This document shows, one piece after another, positions 45,701 through 51,897 of a DNA stretch of 64,000 bases. The notes below the pieces were generated by a model. That model was not told the DNA's origin. It saw nothing but the letters and a program-made list of their open reading frames with translations, and made no database searches. Each line of letters opens with the position of its first letter. Position 1 is the stretch's first letter. This DNA is from Ashinkailepas kermadecensis (lineage: Eukaryota > Arthropoda > Thecostraca > Neolepadidae): positions 1 to 64,000 of the forward strand of contig JAOTOM010002906.1 in the NCBI GenBank assembly GCA_034440615.1. The letters are read 5' to 3'. Position numbers and translations under genes: made by a program.

Positions 45701-46212
45701 AAGCGCGCCTGCTCCAGCGCCGCCAGCTGGCGCAGCGTGTCGGCGCGACGCGCGAACGTCGCCAGCTGGCTCTCGGCGAGCTGGCGCCGCAGCTGGACGT
45801 CCCGCCGCGCCAGCTCGACCAGGGCGAGCGCGCGCTCAAGCTGGCCGGCGGCGACGCCCTGCCGGGCGGCGGCTAGCAGCACCTGGGCGGCGCCGGGCAG
45901 CGGCAGGGGCCGACGCGCCGCCGGGTCGGCCAGCAGCAGCAGCACGTCGGCCGCCAGCTGCCGACTCAGCTGGGCCGTGACGGCCGCCAGCGGCTGCTGC
46001 AGCGGCAGGTTCCACAGCCGGCAAACCAGCTGCAGAGCCAGCCGGCCGCTGTCCGGCTCGGGCGCAATGGCCAGTGCCGGCCGCAGGTGTTCGGCCAGCC
46101 GCTCCAGAAGGCCAGCCCTCTCCTCGGCCGGACAGACGCCGCCCGCCGCCGGCAGCTCGTCCACACACCGCTGCAGCGTCAGCAGTACCAGCGACTCCGC
46201 GTCCGTCTCCAT
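9458..46212 (-). CDS. TEX11: TEX11/SPO22-like meiotic TPR protein, 14 exons
   Basis: This is a homologue of TEX11/SPO22 (yeast Zip4), a TPR scaffold of the meiotic ZMM crossover machinery. The coding segments, in transcript order, are 46212-45489, 45204-45067, 44236-44094, 35833-35656, 23284-23162, 22123-21926, 19634-19472, 19100-18995, 18804-18661, 18388-18276, 14821-14713, 13398-13199, 10260-10069 and 9725-9458. All phases agree, and the sum is 2799 nt, about 932 residues, close to vertebrate TEX11. Diagnostic stretches are LFNFGLREYRRRDWPQAVRW (exon 1), LRNLARCRRSQGELAAAE (6), ETASWFSDVAWNVAV (9), LLYQFEAM (11) and LTRTWNHAVLL (13). The ATG at 46212 has an ACCATGG context; in-frame ATGs at 46230 and 46272 are alternatives. 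More than half of the gene length is minisatellite. The identity is by eye, without a profile search. Confidence 0.88.
10069..10260 (-). CDS. TEX11: TEX11 exon 13
   Basis: The acceptor TACCTCAG precedes 10260 and the donor AACAG/GTGAGT follows 10069; it enters with one base and leaves in phase 2. It encodes LMLDHIDAPG, VRDAIRTAAGRYPNM and LTRTWNHAVLLCL. The WN motif is a family hallmark. Confidence 0.9.
10261..10345 (-). repeat. Degenerate copies of the exon 13 acceptor junction
   Basis: Reading on the minus strand, GCCTGATGTTGGACCAC (exon 13 start) is preceded by GCCTGACGTTGTGTCAC and GCCTGACGTTGGACTAC. Both shadows sit behind similar GGCAGGTAC-TCA sequence. I read this as two older tandem duplicates of the splice acceptor plus first codons. 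Confidence 0.7.
10350..10649. repeat. Degenerate CTGGTCT/CTGCTCC repeats
   Basis: Pyrimidine-rich, loosely repeated words (TCCCCTGGTCT, CCCTGCTCCAC, CTCAATGAC) lie between exon 13 and the clean 48-bp array. They are probably decayed tandem sequence. No gene is visible. Confidence 0.5.
10650..13198. repeat. 48-bp minisatellite continuous with TEX11 exon 12
   Basis: About 53 copies of a 48-bp unit, differing at a few sites (GTCGGACGG or GTCGGCCGG, ACCACCCTG or GCCACTCTG, GAGGCC or GAGACC). The length is a multiple of three, so both strands are open for over 900 codons; this is an artefact of the repeat. On the minus strand the unit reads ASPSDCDRVVALQTRW and ends each time in ACCAG/GTGGGC or GTGGGT, the donor of exon 12. 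A unit near 11275 has lost a base and its GT. Confidence 0.97.
13199..13398 (-). CDS. TEX11: TEX11 exon 12 (minimal form)
   Basis: The acceptor CCTGCACAG precedes 13398. It encodes AGLDSPQLGALLETTLKR, DTDTLETMAGLA and AVRALRAAAERQLR, then runs into the repeat with ASPSDCDRVVALQTR. The first donor in the array (ACCAG/GTGGGC, after 13199) gives phase 2, which the single leading base of exon 13 needs. Every later unit in frame offers the same donor, so the true 3' end could lie further in. An older degenerate copy of the exon start (GCGGGCCTGAATTG) lies ~36 bases upstream. Confidence 0.8.
13399..14712. other. TEX11 intron 11, no gene seen
   Basis: The first ~75 bases hold degenerate copies of the exon 12 start (GCGGGCCTG, GCGGCCCTG, GGCTCTGGACTG). 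The rest, to 14712, is unique sequence with no convincing coding or mobile element. Confidence 0.6.
14713..14821 (-). CDS. TEX11: TEX11 exon 11
   Basis: The acceptor GCTCACAG is followed by G GAG GCG CTC; the donor is GCCATG/GTAACC. It joins exon 10 (phase 2) and exon 12 (phase 0). It encodes EALSCVAECERLSAKLGSS and LLYQFEAM. The acceptor and first ~17 exon bases are identical to the flanking 47-bp repeat unit. Confidence 0.88.
14822..15725. repeat. 47-bp minisatellite at the exon 11 acceptor
   Basis: About 15 copies of a 47-bp unit, interrupted by a SINE. On the minus strand each unit contains TTGCTCAC, a GGGAGGCGCTCAGTTGT word and then ATAGGGTCTGTGACAGTG. The first part equals the real acceptor and exon 11 start. 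Copies become more diverged beyond ~15500, farthest from the exon. Confidence 0.95.
14927..15086 (+). mobile_element. tRNA-derived SINE, copy 2
   Basis: Same family as the copy at 6560: head GGGGACGAGTGATCTAGGGG, B-box GGTTCGAGTCT, body GCGTGAGAGATTGGCGACGC and an AATAACC tail. It is inserted inside the 47-bp array. The 11-bp word CCGTGAGCAAT occurs on both sides, an out-of-register duplication of the host unit and hence a target-site duplication. Confidence 0.92.
16395..18229. repeat. 56-bp minisatellite in TEX11 intron 10
   Basis: About 33 copies of a 56-bp unit (GGGTACACCATGCTCCACAC, then AGTACACACTGTCACTGTG, then a TTGGGTCCTTCCCCTGG-like part). As 56 is not a multiple of three and the unit lacks stops, all three plus-strand frames stay open for hundreds of codons, which produces spurious long ORFs. 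It begins ~45 bases inside the intron. I do not see the exon 10 donor in the unit. The stretch 15726-16394 before it is unique sequence without a recognisable gene. Confidence 0.96.
18276..18388 (-). CDS. TEX11: TEX11 exon 10
   Basis: The acceptor CCACACAG is followed by GAT CCG TCA; the donor is CACCTGCG/GTACGA, phase 2. It encodes DPSDLSLCRTAAVMSAAAAL and LLQQEKHAHL. A donor at 18255 (GTAGTG) was considered but does not fit the phase of exon 11. Confidence 0.85.
18598..18711 (-). repeat. 57-bp direct duplication of the exon 9 donor junction
   Basis: The last 51 exon bases plus GTATGC are present twice in tandem, exactly 57 bp apart, with a partial third shadow at ~18570-18598. The duplicated part reads CRLFSLSRLLLPDTAQ in frame both times, so using the second donor would add 19 residues. 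Confidence 0.9.
18661..18804 (-). CDS. TEX11: TEX11 exon 9
   Basis: The acceptor GGCCGCAG precedes GCG GAC; the donor is GCCCAG/GTATGC, phase 0 at both ends. It encodes ETASWFSDVAWNVAVRGELD and SLSRLLLPDTAQ, the best conserved block of the family. A second donor lies 57 bases downstream in the duplicated copy. Confidence 0.9.
18995..19100 (-). CDS. TEX11: TEX11 exon 8
   Basis: The acceptor GCCGACAG is followed by one base completing AGG; the donor is GTGTCAG/GTCAGT, phase 0. It encodes SRIESLEGDEVEATPP and PLMAALETALGVVQRCQ. Confidence 0.85.
19230..19471 (-). repeat. Tandem copies of the exon 7 donor junction
   Basis: The exon 7 end GTCTGGTCAG/GTCAGGTCG is followed by copies GCCGGATCAG/GTCAGGTCG, GCCGGATCAG/GTCAGGTGT and more diverged CCATGTCGG/GTCAAGTG. 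The period is roughly 45-50 bases and similarity declines away from the exon. Confidence 0.8.
19472..19634 (-). CDS. TEX11: TEX11 exon 7
   Basis: The acceptor GACGGCAG is followed by AC GAG GCC, completing GAC from exon 6; it ends CTG GTC AG/GTCAGG in phase 2. It encodes ALARLWRNLCGFAL, YERLLEVVLRHLD and IPLLQCLVR. Confidence 0.86.
19635..19990 (-). repeat. Tandem repeats next to the exon 7 acceptor
   Basis: Four to five copies of a block containing GTGACGTCAGTGTGACTGGC and ACGAGGCGGCGGATG. The real acceptor region reads GTGACGTCAGTGTGAC, then GACGGCAG/ACGAGGCCC, so the array is built from a junction-like sequence. It is rich in TGACGTCA-like palindromes. Confidence 0.75.
20030..21925. repeat. 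31-bp minisatellite made of the exon 6 donor junction
   Basis: About 61 tandem copies of a 31-bp unit. On the minus strand the exon-proximal half (21290-21925) reads GCCGCTCATTG/GTGGGTGAA, identical to the end of exon 6 and its donor. The distal half (20030-21250) has the same period but diverged bases (GTCTCTCACTG/GTGGGTG). Similarity to the exon falls with distance. Confidence 0.95.
21926..22123 (-). CDS. TEX11: TEX11 exon 6
   Basis: The acceptor CACCGACAG is followed by AG CCG GAG; the donor is CTCATTG/GTGGGT, phase 1. It encodes EPETAARLLRNLARC, SQGELAAAEGALRRSLQL and ALYMLLQQLIVADD, a typical TPR pair. Confidence 0.92.
22194..22660. mobile_element. Short inverted-repeat element (MITE-like)
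   Basis: The termini GCGTGCGTTCGGGACC and (reverse complement of the right end) GCGTGCGTTCGGAGCC form inverted repeats of ~467-bp spacing. The flanks carry a CTC trinucleotide at both sides. An internal perfect palindrome CTACCGGACGTCCGGTAG lies near the left end. It has no coding capacity and sits in TEX11 intron 5. Confidence 0.55.
23162..23284 (-). CDS. TEX11: TEX11 exon 5
   Basis: The acceptor TGCCCGCAG is followed by AG GCA GAC, completing GAG from exon 4; the donor is AAGCTGG/GTAGCC, phase 1. It encodes ADHVAEMVALLEVRADTLL and DLLQALAGLPKL. It is separated from exon 4 by the 12-kb array. Confidence 0.82.
23590..35655. repeat. 28-bp minisatellite, ~430 copies, abutting exon 4
   Basis: A 12-kb array of a 28-bp unit. 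On the minus strand it is GTACCGGGACC, then GTCTGACCA, then C/T CAGGGAG. Variants are sprinkled in ordered sets; one rare combination (GGCGCCTCTCTGGTGTCAG on the plus strand) recurs near 25035, 26165, 28274, 31572 and 33403, showing long higher-order duplications. Each unit contains GAG/GTACCGG, matching the exon 4 donor it abuts. The many ORFs of 70-260 codons are artefacts. Confidence 0.97.
35656..35833 (-). CDS. TEX11: TEX11 exon 4
   Basis: The acceptor CGGCGACAG precedes CTG TCC GAG (phase 0); the donor is GACCAGATAG/GTACCG, phase 1. It encodes LSELLEQHDRRQEALEVLQR, RRLVRLLLQLDRPDEALQM and QYCSLPAD. The pyrimidine tract is weak. A further in-frame AG upstream (after CCATTGCAG) would not keep phase with exon 3. 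Confidence 0.82.
36351..37501 (+). pseudogene. LINE ORF1 remnant
   Basis: It starts MPRIKLSEHV with KCSNCGPGQTPHAAYDRSC, a nucleic-acid-binding knuckle typical of I/Jockey-type ORF1. A frameshift near 36850 moves the reading into a Pro/Ser-rich segment that ends in a charged helix (EAKRRAREEKRARLAQMER). Confidence 0.7.
37690..38475 (+). pseudogene. LINE endonuclease remnant
   Basis: APE-type landmarks remain: LQWNCRGIRS, VCLQETKL, ILGDFNAHHTVWG and GHSSALDLSL. In-frame stops near 37745 and 37866 and frame changes disable it. Its 3' end is cut by a 33-bp insertion at 38476. Confidence 0.75.
38476..38508 (-). mobile_element. 33-bp LINE-tail micro-insertion
   Basis: TTGATTGATTATTGGGG then TTTTAGGGTGCGTCAA is the reverse complement of the LINE 3' end and tail. 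It is flanked by the 13-bp direct repeat AATTCACATCTAA. It interrupts the ORF2 frame between the endonuclease and RT. Confidence 0.85.
38522..41417 (+). pseudogene. LINE reverse transcriptase and RNase H
   Basis: An open frame of 904 codons runs from ~38703. RT blocks include PLLKPGKSANDPHSYRPISL, GFRKYRSTVHH, GIPQGSVLSVALF and the catalytic FADDLAIW. RNase H follows (TYTDGSKIEAGVG, ELVAINKAL, WIPSHVGILGNEAAD) and a Cys/His finger near the end. TDRLSS replaces the usual TDSLSS. A continuation of the frame can be read back to 38522, after the micro-insertion. Confidence 0.85.
41587..41935. other. Intronic sequence, nothing recognised
   Basis: AT-rich unique sequence between the LINE tail and the next repeat. 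No gene or element is seen. Confidence 0.5.
41936..42350. repeat. ~21-bp GACCAGACCTACCAGATGA repeats
   Basis: Around 18 diverged copies of a GACCAGACCTACCAGATGA-like word. On the minus strand this reads CATCTGGTAGGTCTGG and so again carries a GTAGGT donor-like motif. No exon is seen next to it. The repeat ends where the CR1-like element begins. Confidence 0.85.
42394..43862 (+). mobile_element. 5'-truncated CR1-like LINE
   Basis: The 3' half of a CR1/L2-type RT begins abruptly at GPLLFIIYVNSI and contains FADDLKIF, DKCKVMHVG, EKDLGVIL, AYVRPHLEYCVQAW and RLRGDLIEVFK to a stop at 43293-43295. The 3' UTR has ~2.3 tandem copies of a ~170-bp block (43317-43700). It ends in an ATGACTTT-type tail near 43862. 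It split a junction-repeat array: array copies lie at 42360-42390 and again from 43863. Confidence 0.9.
43317..43700 (+). repeat. Tandem ~170-bp block in the CR1 3' UTR
   Basis: GGGAGGAGTTTGTAATTGTT, CAAGTGAGTCTCTTATTAAG and GCACCTTCCTTCGGGATGTG recur twice in order, with a third partial copy. Confidence 0.85.
43863..44093 (-). repeat. ~43-bp tandem copies of the exon 3 donor junction
   Basis: On the minus strand the exon 3 end TTCCTGCAG/GTCAGTAGCGG is followed by copies GCCCTGCAG/GTCAGTATAC, GTCCTGCAG/GTCAGTAGCGG and GTCCTGCAG/GTCACCACCGG. They are separated by GGCCGGGCCGACCGGTG. About five copies are present; one displaced copy lies at ~42360 beyond the CR1-like insertion. Confidence 0.88.
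44094..44236 (-). CDS. TEX11: TEX11 exon 3
   Basis: The acceptor CGCCATTTCAG is followed by AG TGT CCC, completing GAG; the donor is CTGCAG/GTCAGT, phase 0. It encodes CPSLTVRLLTLTCELRRAGG and DAADWCRHPADFLQ. Confidence 0.82.
44640..45010. repeat. 39-bp minisatellite in TEX11 intron 2
   Basis: About nine copies of a 39-bp unit containing CACATACAGTCATTG and GATGGTCATCACAGACAGCC. It lies just downstream of the duplicated exon 2 donor. As 39 is a multiple of three, ORFs of ~100 codons cross it; I regard them as artefacts. Confidence 0.93.
45023..45090 (-). repeat. 32-bp duplication of the exon 2 donor junction
   Basis: Exon end CAGCTGGCCTTCTCAG/GTCA is followed 32 bases on by CAGCTGGTCTTCTCAG/GTCA, differing at one base. 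It is a two-copy tandem duplication covering the last exon bases and the GT donor. Confidence 0.9.
45067..45204 (-). CDS. TEX11: TEX11 exon 2
   Basis: The acceptor GTGTTGCAG is followed by GT CAG CAG; the donor is TTCTCAG/GTCAGT, phase 1. It encodes QQLARSRCPADLRARTLDLL and DLDRAVQLLQLAFS, matching the family segment after the DIGK-like motif. Confidence 0.9.
45489..46212 (-). CDS. TEX11: TEX11 exon 1
   Basis: An open frame of 241 codons from METDAESLVLLTLQRCVDEL to LQDSLQI, donor CAGATAG/GTGAGT, phase 1. Helical, Leu/Ala-rich TPR-like sequence ends in LFNFGLREYRRRDWPQAVRW, the most recognisable SPO22-family block. The first ATG of the frame is at 46272, but 46212 has the best context (ACCATGG). 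Very high GC. Confidence 0.88.
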
Positions 46213-46425
46213 GGTAACTGTTGATGCCATCACAACACCGATCCGCGGCTCAGTGACGCAGAAGAGTGACACGAAAATGTAACCGCGTGGGGTGCCTAAC
46301 GATCATTGGCGGATTTTCAGATGAGGGGGAGGGGGATGGACAAACGAACAGACAGCCGGCCGGTTTTTGACCAACTTCGACAAGCTGCCAAATCCTGGTG
46401 GGTGCGTTTGGAAAAAAGAGATGTT

Positions 46426-47006
46426 GACCGGAAGGGTAATCTTCAAGTATTACCCCTCACGCTTTCTTTGTCAACAATGCATCCGAGTCCCCGTTAGCTG
46501 ACTGCCAGTCAGCTGTTGGTGATGTCACTCAAACGTACAGAAACAACACTTCCAGCCGAGTGCACTGAATGACCCTAGGGCATCACCAGTAATATTTTTC
46601 AGGGGTCGATGTGGTGCTCATCCATGGGCATCAGCAACAAATTTATGTCTACGAAGCAGTGACAGAGGTATATATTCAGGGCTTCACAGAACATATTCCT
46701 TTGATGGGTGGTGGTTGAGGTGGCACTTTAGATACAGCACACGGAATTTCCTGCTAGGGGAGGGTGTGCAGATTCTATTACATGATGGTGAAAACCTAAC
46801 CTAACACTAACCTAAACTAACCTAACCCAACCCTTATAAATATTCCTGGTGACGCCCTTGGGTCATTCGGTGCACCCAACTGGGGGTGTCTTGGTATGTT
46901 TGAGTGACGTCACCAACAGCTGACTGGCAGTCAGCTGATGATGGCTTGGATACATTGTTGAGATAAAGGAAGTCTGAGGGGTAATACTTGAAGAATACCG
47001 ACCGGA
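46426..47006. mobile_element. Inverted-repeat (foldback/MITE-like) element
   Basis: Arms of ~170 bp (46426-46597 and 46838-47006) are imperfect reverse complements. Both contain GCTGACTGCCAGTCAGCTGT-like and TCTTCAAGTATTACCCCTCA sequence. The ~240-bp centre is non-coding. The element lies just upstream of TEX11. Confidence 0.85.
46795..46832 (+). repeat. CCTAA-type telomere-like repeat
   Basis: Five to six CCTAA/ACTAA words in a row in the loop of the inverted-repeat element. CCTAA is the complement of the arthropod telomere unit TTAGG; the tract is short and imperfect. Confidence 0.6.
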
Positions 47007-48897
47007 AGCACCCTCCCAAAAGCATAGAAAGCTATACCCATGGTATAGTGGGACACTAATTCTTCCTACTGAAGGAGTCAATTTCAACTCCATGGCTGAC
47101 CTAACGACACAGCGCCACTGAGCTAACGCTACAATTCTCCAAACGTTGGGATGGAAGTCAGGGGCGCAGCCCGTCGTCGAACGAGAGAAGGAAAAACTCT
47201 CGTGAAGCGAGTTACGTTGAAGCGACGGGTCCATACAATTAACGTTGAGAACCACTTTTGTTTGTAACATAGATATCAGGGAAAATTTCAGGATATACAC
47301 AGCAAGCTTTTACCTGCGGGGTAGGTGTTGAATCATACTCCGGGTGCACCAACCTAGTCCATGCGCGTAGGGTGAAAAACCCCTGACGAAAATATTAGTG
47401 TCCATGAAAAAGTGACCACGGTGGCGGGAGCCCATCATAAGGGCTACTAAACATCTTCTATTCACCGAACCTGAGTAATGAAATCGAGAAGTTTACTTAC
47501 CAGGTTTGGGTGGTTGTTGCCGAGTAGATTAATGGCTAATCGCGCTCCTGTAATTCGAATCTCCAATACGCTGCAATCCCGCCAAGGCAGCCGCTCAACG
47601 AGTAAACGAATTTCTGCTCATGCCTATTAAAATACATCTGCTTCTGCTTCCTCCCGGAACAAAAAAAAATGTGTTGCGTTATTTTGCCACGAGGGCGAAA
47701 GGCATCCCAAGACCGTCTTGCACCACTTTGCACTCACTTGAAATATTTTTGAATGCTCTTAATCTACTCTCGGAAATTTTCGTGGCTCCACACTTACTCC
47801 CACAATTCATGCCTGTCCGGGCAACTTAATATTTATGCTGGGGTTCACCAGATAGCGCCGTACCTCCTCACCCGGTATAAGTGAAGCCTGCACGGCCTGC
47901 TACCACCGAGCGGAGCTCGCAGCACATCGAAAATAATCCGAGGTCAACAAGGTCATCCCAGGCAGCGGTGTAGCTTTGCATGCTTTTTGGATGGCACCCC
48001 CTCCCCCCCCCCCCACCAATATTGGCCCCTCCAATAATTTCAATTTTAACATGGGATCCTATGTGGTATGTCTCCCAATATATTTGGGCCGATCCATTGC
48101 CTTCATGTATTGTGCCCCCCCCCCCCAATCATTTTCAAAAACCTACGCCCATGATCCCAGGTCAAGCATGGAGCACAAGTGAAGCAAAATCATGCCGAAC
48201 CTTCGAAGCGCCAGTTTGTCAAATTTCAAGAAAACTTGATCAACCCATGACAGGTACGGTAACCACCTAGTAAGCAGCACACCGAAAAAAAAATCAGGAT
48301 CAAGGTCAACCGAGGTCAGACTGTAGCGTCGAGGGAAATTACGCTTTTCCTATCCAGCACCAGCTTTCAACCGACTCGAATGAAAATCGGCCCGTGTACT
48401 CCCGGTGCCACGGGTTAGTAGAACACTAGAAACAATTCGGGATCACTCAAGATCACTCAAGGTCAGTTATGAAGCCAAGGTCAAATCGTGCCGTACTTTC
48501 CCAGTACCGCATTTTTTGTCCAATTTCAACGAAGCTCAGTTAGCTGGCTACCATTTACAATGGCTAGCAGCAAATCTATGAAAATCCCGGGTGTAAGTCA
48601 ATCGAGATCAGATACGCCAGCTGCATAGGCTGAGAAGTCCGACAATTATTGGTGTGGCTCAATGCATGAGAGCAATGAGTGCTGTCCGTTTGGTCGGTGT
48701 GGCTTGCCACCCCATAGGATCCCAGCAAGTGGCGCAGCCAGGAATTTCATACGGGGCGGGCTCGAACCTAAAAAAGGTGAAGTGGAGAAAGCTTTCGGCG
48801 CCCATAGAGCCAGGGATATTTTTAACACGGAAGAAAATTCCCCATCACAAATGATCTTAATATTAACATTACAGATTTATATCATGACTGAATGGTG
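47007..48897. other. Intergenic, repeat fragments only
   Basis: No gene is seen. The 47980-48130 segment shares GGCACCCCCTCCCC, CATGGGA-CC-ATG and CATTGCCTTCATGTA words with the foldback element at 51.9-53.3 kb, so it is probably a related fragment. Poly-C tracts lie near 48001 and 48115. A degenerate tRNA-like head near 47519 is uncertain. Confidence 0.5.
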
Positions 48898-48951
48898 GGG
48901 ATGGATGCTATCTGACCAATGACGTCGATGCGCCCTAAAGCCAAATAACTA
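48898..48951 (+). mobile_element. 54-bp LINE-tail micro-insertion
   Basis: It contains GACGTCGATGCGCCCTAAAG and a CCAAATAACTA tail, the same 3' end as the LINE at 41520-41586. It is flanked by the 11-bp direct repeat ACTGAATGGTG. Confidence 0.85.
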
Positions 48952-49229
48952 ACTGAATGGTGAGCATTGGTCCTACTGAAATGGACTGCACGTGCAACAA
49001 TCACATACGATTCCGAATGTACCATAGTAATTTCATGCATGTAGTACCTTCGGAACAGTCAGTCACGCGCTCAAATCATTCATTCATAGCAGGTTCAGTG
49101 AACTCAGTTCTGGTTATCAAAAATATCGCTATACGTGTTTAGCCTGTTTGCACGAATGAATCGTCGTCATGCGCCCCTCTGCGCCGTAGCTGGTTCATGG
49201 ATGATGTACGCCTGGGGCCAGTTTCACGA

Positions 49230-49265
49230 AGACCAATTTGTCTTATTTAAGACAAATTGGTCTTG
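49230..49265. repeat. Perfect 17-bp palindrome in the left transposon end
   Basis: AAGACCAATTTGTCTTA and TAAGACAAATTGGTCTT are separated by two bases: a hairpin inside the subterminal region. Confidence 0.85.
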
Positions 49266-49711
49266 AATAAGACTTTTCCAGTTTCATGAAAAAGTCTTAT
49301 TTAAGAAACAAGAATGTAAAACTAAGACACAAAATTAAAGACAAATTTATTCTTATTCAAGAAAAAATTGACGGTTGAGTTTCATGAAAGCTGGAATTTA
49401 AGACAAATTCACGAAAATGTCTTGAGTTCCAAAGCAAGAAATAAAGCACATAATGGGGTCTGAAAGTTGATAAAGATGTAGATGGCGCTGAGAGTCAATG
49501 GTCACCCAGCCTTCTTTGGCGAACCTAAAGCGCTATGTTTTGTGGGTTAGGGAGGGCAGAATCTTTATATTTAAAAAGCCTATTGTACATTTTGTAAGCA
49601 GCGTATGTTGTTTGCGCGTATTTAATTATGTTGAATGTACTTCAGACACGTCTAGTTTGCTGGAATATTTACCATTAGTGCGCTAGAAATTAGGAGAAGC
49701 AAGCCAGAAGT

Positions 49712-49837
49712 ATGGGTGTATGTGCGGTTCCCGGCTGCCATAAACGTGATCCATCTATCAGGTTTCCAGCAGACTGCAAGGTAAGAAGGTGGAAAATTGA
49801 TTTGAAAAACAACTATTGTTTGACTGCCTTTCTGTAA
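49712..49837 (+). pseudogene. THAP zinc-finger N-terminus in the transposon
   Basis: The ORF MGVCAVPGCHKRDPSIRFPA continues DCKVRRWKIDLKNNY. It matches the start of a C2CH THAP domain (C-x4-C, FP, W). It stops after 41 codons, before the C-x2-H half, so it is either a remnant or the first exon; GTAAGA follows CTGCAAG at 49781. Confidence 0.65.
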
Positions 49838-50723
49838 AAGACGTAGTGGGAACCATTTAGGAAAGCACTGGTAAGGTACCTAGGCACATTAGGTACCAAG
49901 GTAAGTACCTATCTATTGTCCAGACTGTAAAGTATGGCACAAGGTTCACTGGGGCACATCAGCCCACAGTGAAAATATGCACCAATCCACACCAAGGGTG
50001 AGAAATTGACTCCAATCTGCACCCCCCCCCCCACCCCCAATCCATAGCCAGGAATTTGTCATGGCTAATGCCTAACATGCTAAGATTGGATTGTTAGCCT
50101 ACTTAATTTGAAACTAATAATTTGAGTTCCACCCATAAGTTATGTTCAGTCAAATTAATTTCACCAAAATTGCATTGCAGGTTAGGTTGGGCAGTGGGTA
50201 TCTGGTCACCTAGAGCTAGGTACCTTACCAAGGTAGTTGTTCATATGGGCCCCATTAGGGGCCCACACCCACCTCTCAGGGAGCCTGCACTGCTTGGGGC
50301 ACTGACTCCCAGGGGCCCACATCTCTTGTGGGTCCTGTACACAGGAGTGGATCCAGAAAGCTGTCAGGGGGGGGGTGACCTCATAGAGAGGGGGCCCATG
50401 CTGTGCCAGGATACCAGCCAAGAATGTCCTTCCTGGAGTAGGCAGGGTGGAAAGTGATGTTTGGTGAGGCCTGCTAGTATTCCATGTTCCGGTCTTGGGG
50501 GGGAGCAATGTCTGGTGTGACCCACAGGTATTCCATGTGCCAATCTTGGGTGGGGGGTCTGACACTTGTGAAATTGTGCCCCATCTTGGGAAAATTATCG
50601 TACAGATGAAGGGGTTTAGGGTAGGCTTTAGGTCAGGCCGGGTTAGGTTTCAGCCCCACCCAATGTGTGATGCCTGCTAAATGAATACCGGAACTTCTCA
50701 GGGAACCTGCACATCCACTAGAG

Positions 50724-50934
50724 TGGTGGTTCCCAACCTTTTTGGTCCATTTCCCCTTTCGCCTCTGGCCAAACCTGCCGTTTCCCCCCTAAAAACTGAA
50801 GTTATACTTGTATGTCACTCAAGACATCACTTACGTCAATGAGACAAATGCGTAATGGATCCCATCAAAATTTTCCCCCTGAAATACCGAAATTTCCACC
50901 CAGGGGGAAATTTCTCCCCGGTTGGGAACCACTG
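50724..50934. mobile_element. hAT-like MITE nested in the THAP element
   Basis: The ends GGTTCCCAACC and GGTTGGGAACCACTG are inverted. The flanking 8-mers CACTAGAG and CACTAGGG form a near-perfect target-site duplication. No coding capacity. Confidence 0.85.
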
Positions 50935-51897
50935 CACTAGGGGGACCTGTAACTGTACCTCCGCAAGCCAGTGCTACTAGTCTGGCTGCTTGAAGCCAGG
51001 CATATGAGGCCTGGCCCAGCCTCCCATGTTCATGGGCACCCTCTGCACCCCCCCACAACCTTTCTTCAACACAATATTTCCGAAATCCTTGGCCTAAATG
51101 ACTTGCAACCCTAATAAAAGCCACATGCCAGCACCGACTCCCGGCAACCCCACGCAAAATGCACAGCAAAGATGGCCGACGGCTCCTCGTCGGGTGACCT
51201 TTGCGTACAGCGCCGCCCTGGTGGCCAAATCGTAGCTTTCAGACCCCATTCTTGCGTAGATTGGACGTAGTGCTGCAGTGTGGTGGAGTGTTGTTCTATC
51301 GCTGTTGTAATATCGCTCGGAACACTTCAGTTTTTTTCTGGCGTTGCTGGCTTCTGGAACCCATGCTCAATGAATGTAAGAATTTATATCATATTTTTCG
51401 ACCTCGGCTCCGTATCACAATGTATATTGTAACTACTATCGCCATCTATTATCGGTATGCCCTAATGGTGTCGGCCAGTCAGCTGATAATGTAAACAAAC
51501 AACTAGTGAAGAAAGAAACCGGCGATCGCAGCCCGTCATTTTATAGGTACTTCATTCATTTTGTCTTACACATTGTAAGTTCAACATTTATGATGTATTG
51601 CAGTTGGATGTAGGTATCTGTTTGCAACGGAAATAAGAAGTTATCGTGCTCGCAACATTTCAGTTACCGACACATTAAGAAAACACCTCAAGACAAAATC
51701 TACGAACAATCGAAAAAGTAAGACTTGTGAAACTAAGACATCTTGAATTTCATGAGATCGCTTTTAAAAGATTCTTAGTTTTACATTTCTTAGTTTTGAA
51801 ATGTCTTAGATTTTCATGAAACTGGGCCCTGGATTGGAAACTCCGCGTCAGCGCCTTTGATCTGCGCATATCAGCGGCACCAACCTGCCACCTAGCG

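Larger units (their letters stand above)
49215..51828 (+). mobile_element. 2.6-kb THAP-bearing DNA transposon
   Basis: Terminal inverted repeats GGGCCAGTTTCACGAA and (right end, complement) GGCCCAGTTTCATGAA are followed by long AAGAC-rich subterminal repeats. It is flanked by the trinucleotide CTG on both sides. A related uninterrupted sequence (GTACGCCTGGATTGG) exists in the inverted arm near 53390, which confirms the exact boundaries. It encodes a THAP-like motif at 49712. A 3-bp CTG duplication would fit the PIF/Harbinger type; that assignment is inference. Confidence 0.82.

Noticed and set aside
47519..47600. Second tRNA-like SINE head
   Set aside because: Box-like words TAGATTAATGG and ATTCGAATCTCC are present, but with no second copy or flanking repeats seen.
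51172..51230. Possible gene start MADGSSSGDLCVQRR
   Set aside because: Short frame inside the THAP transposon with no downstream support.
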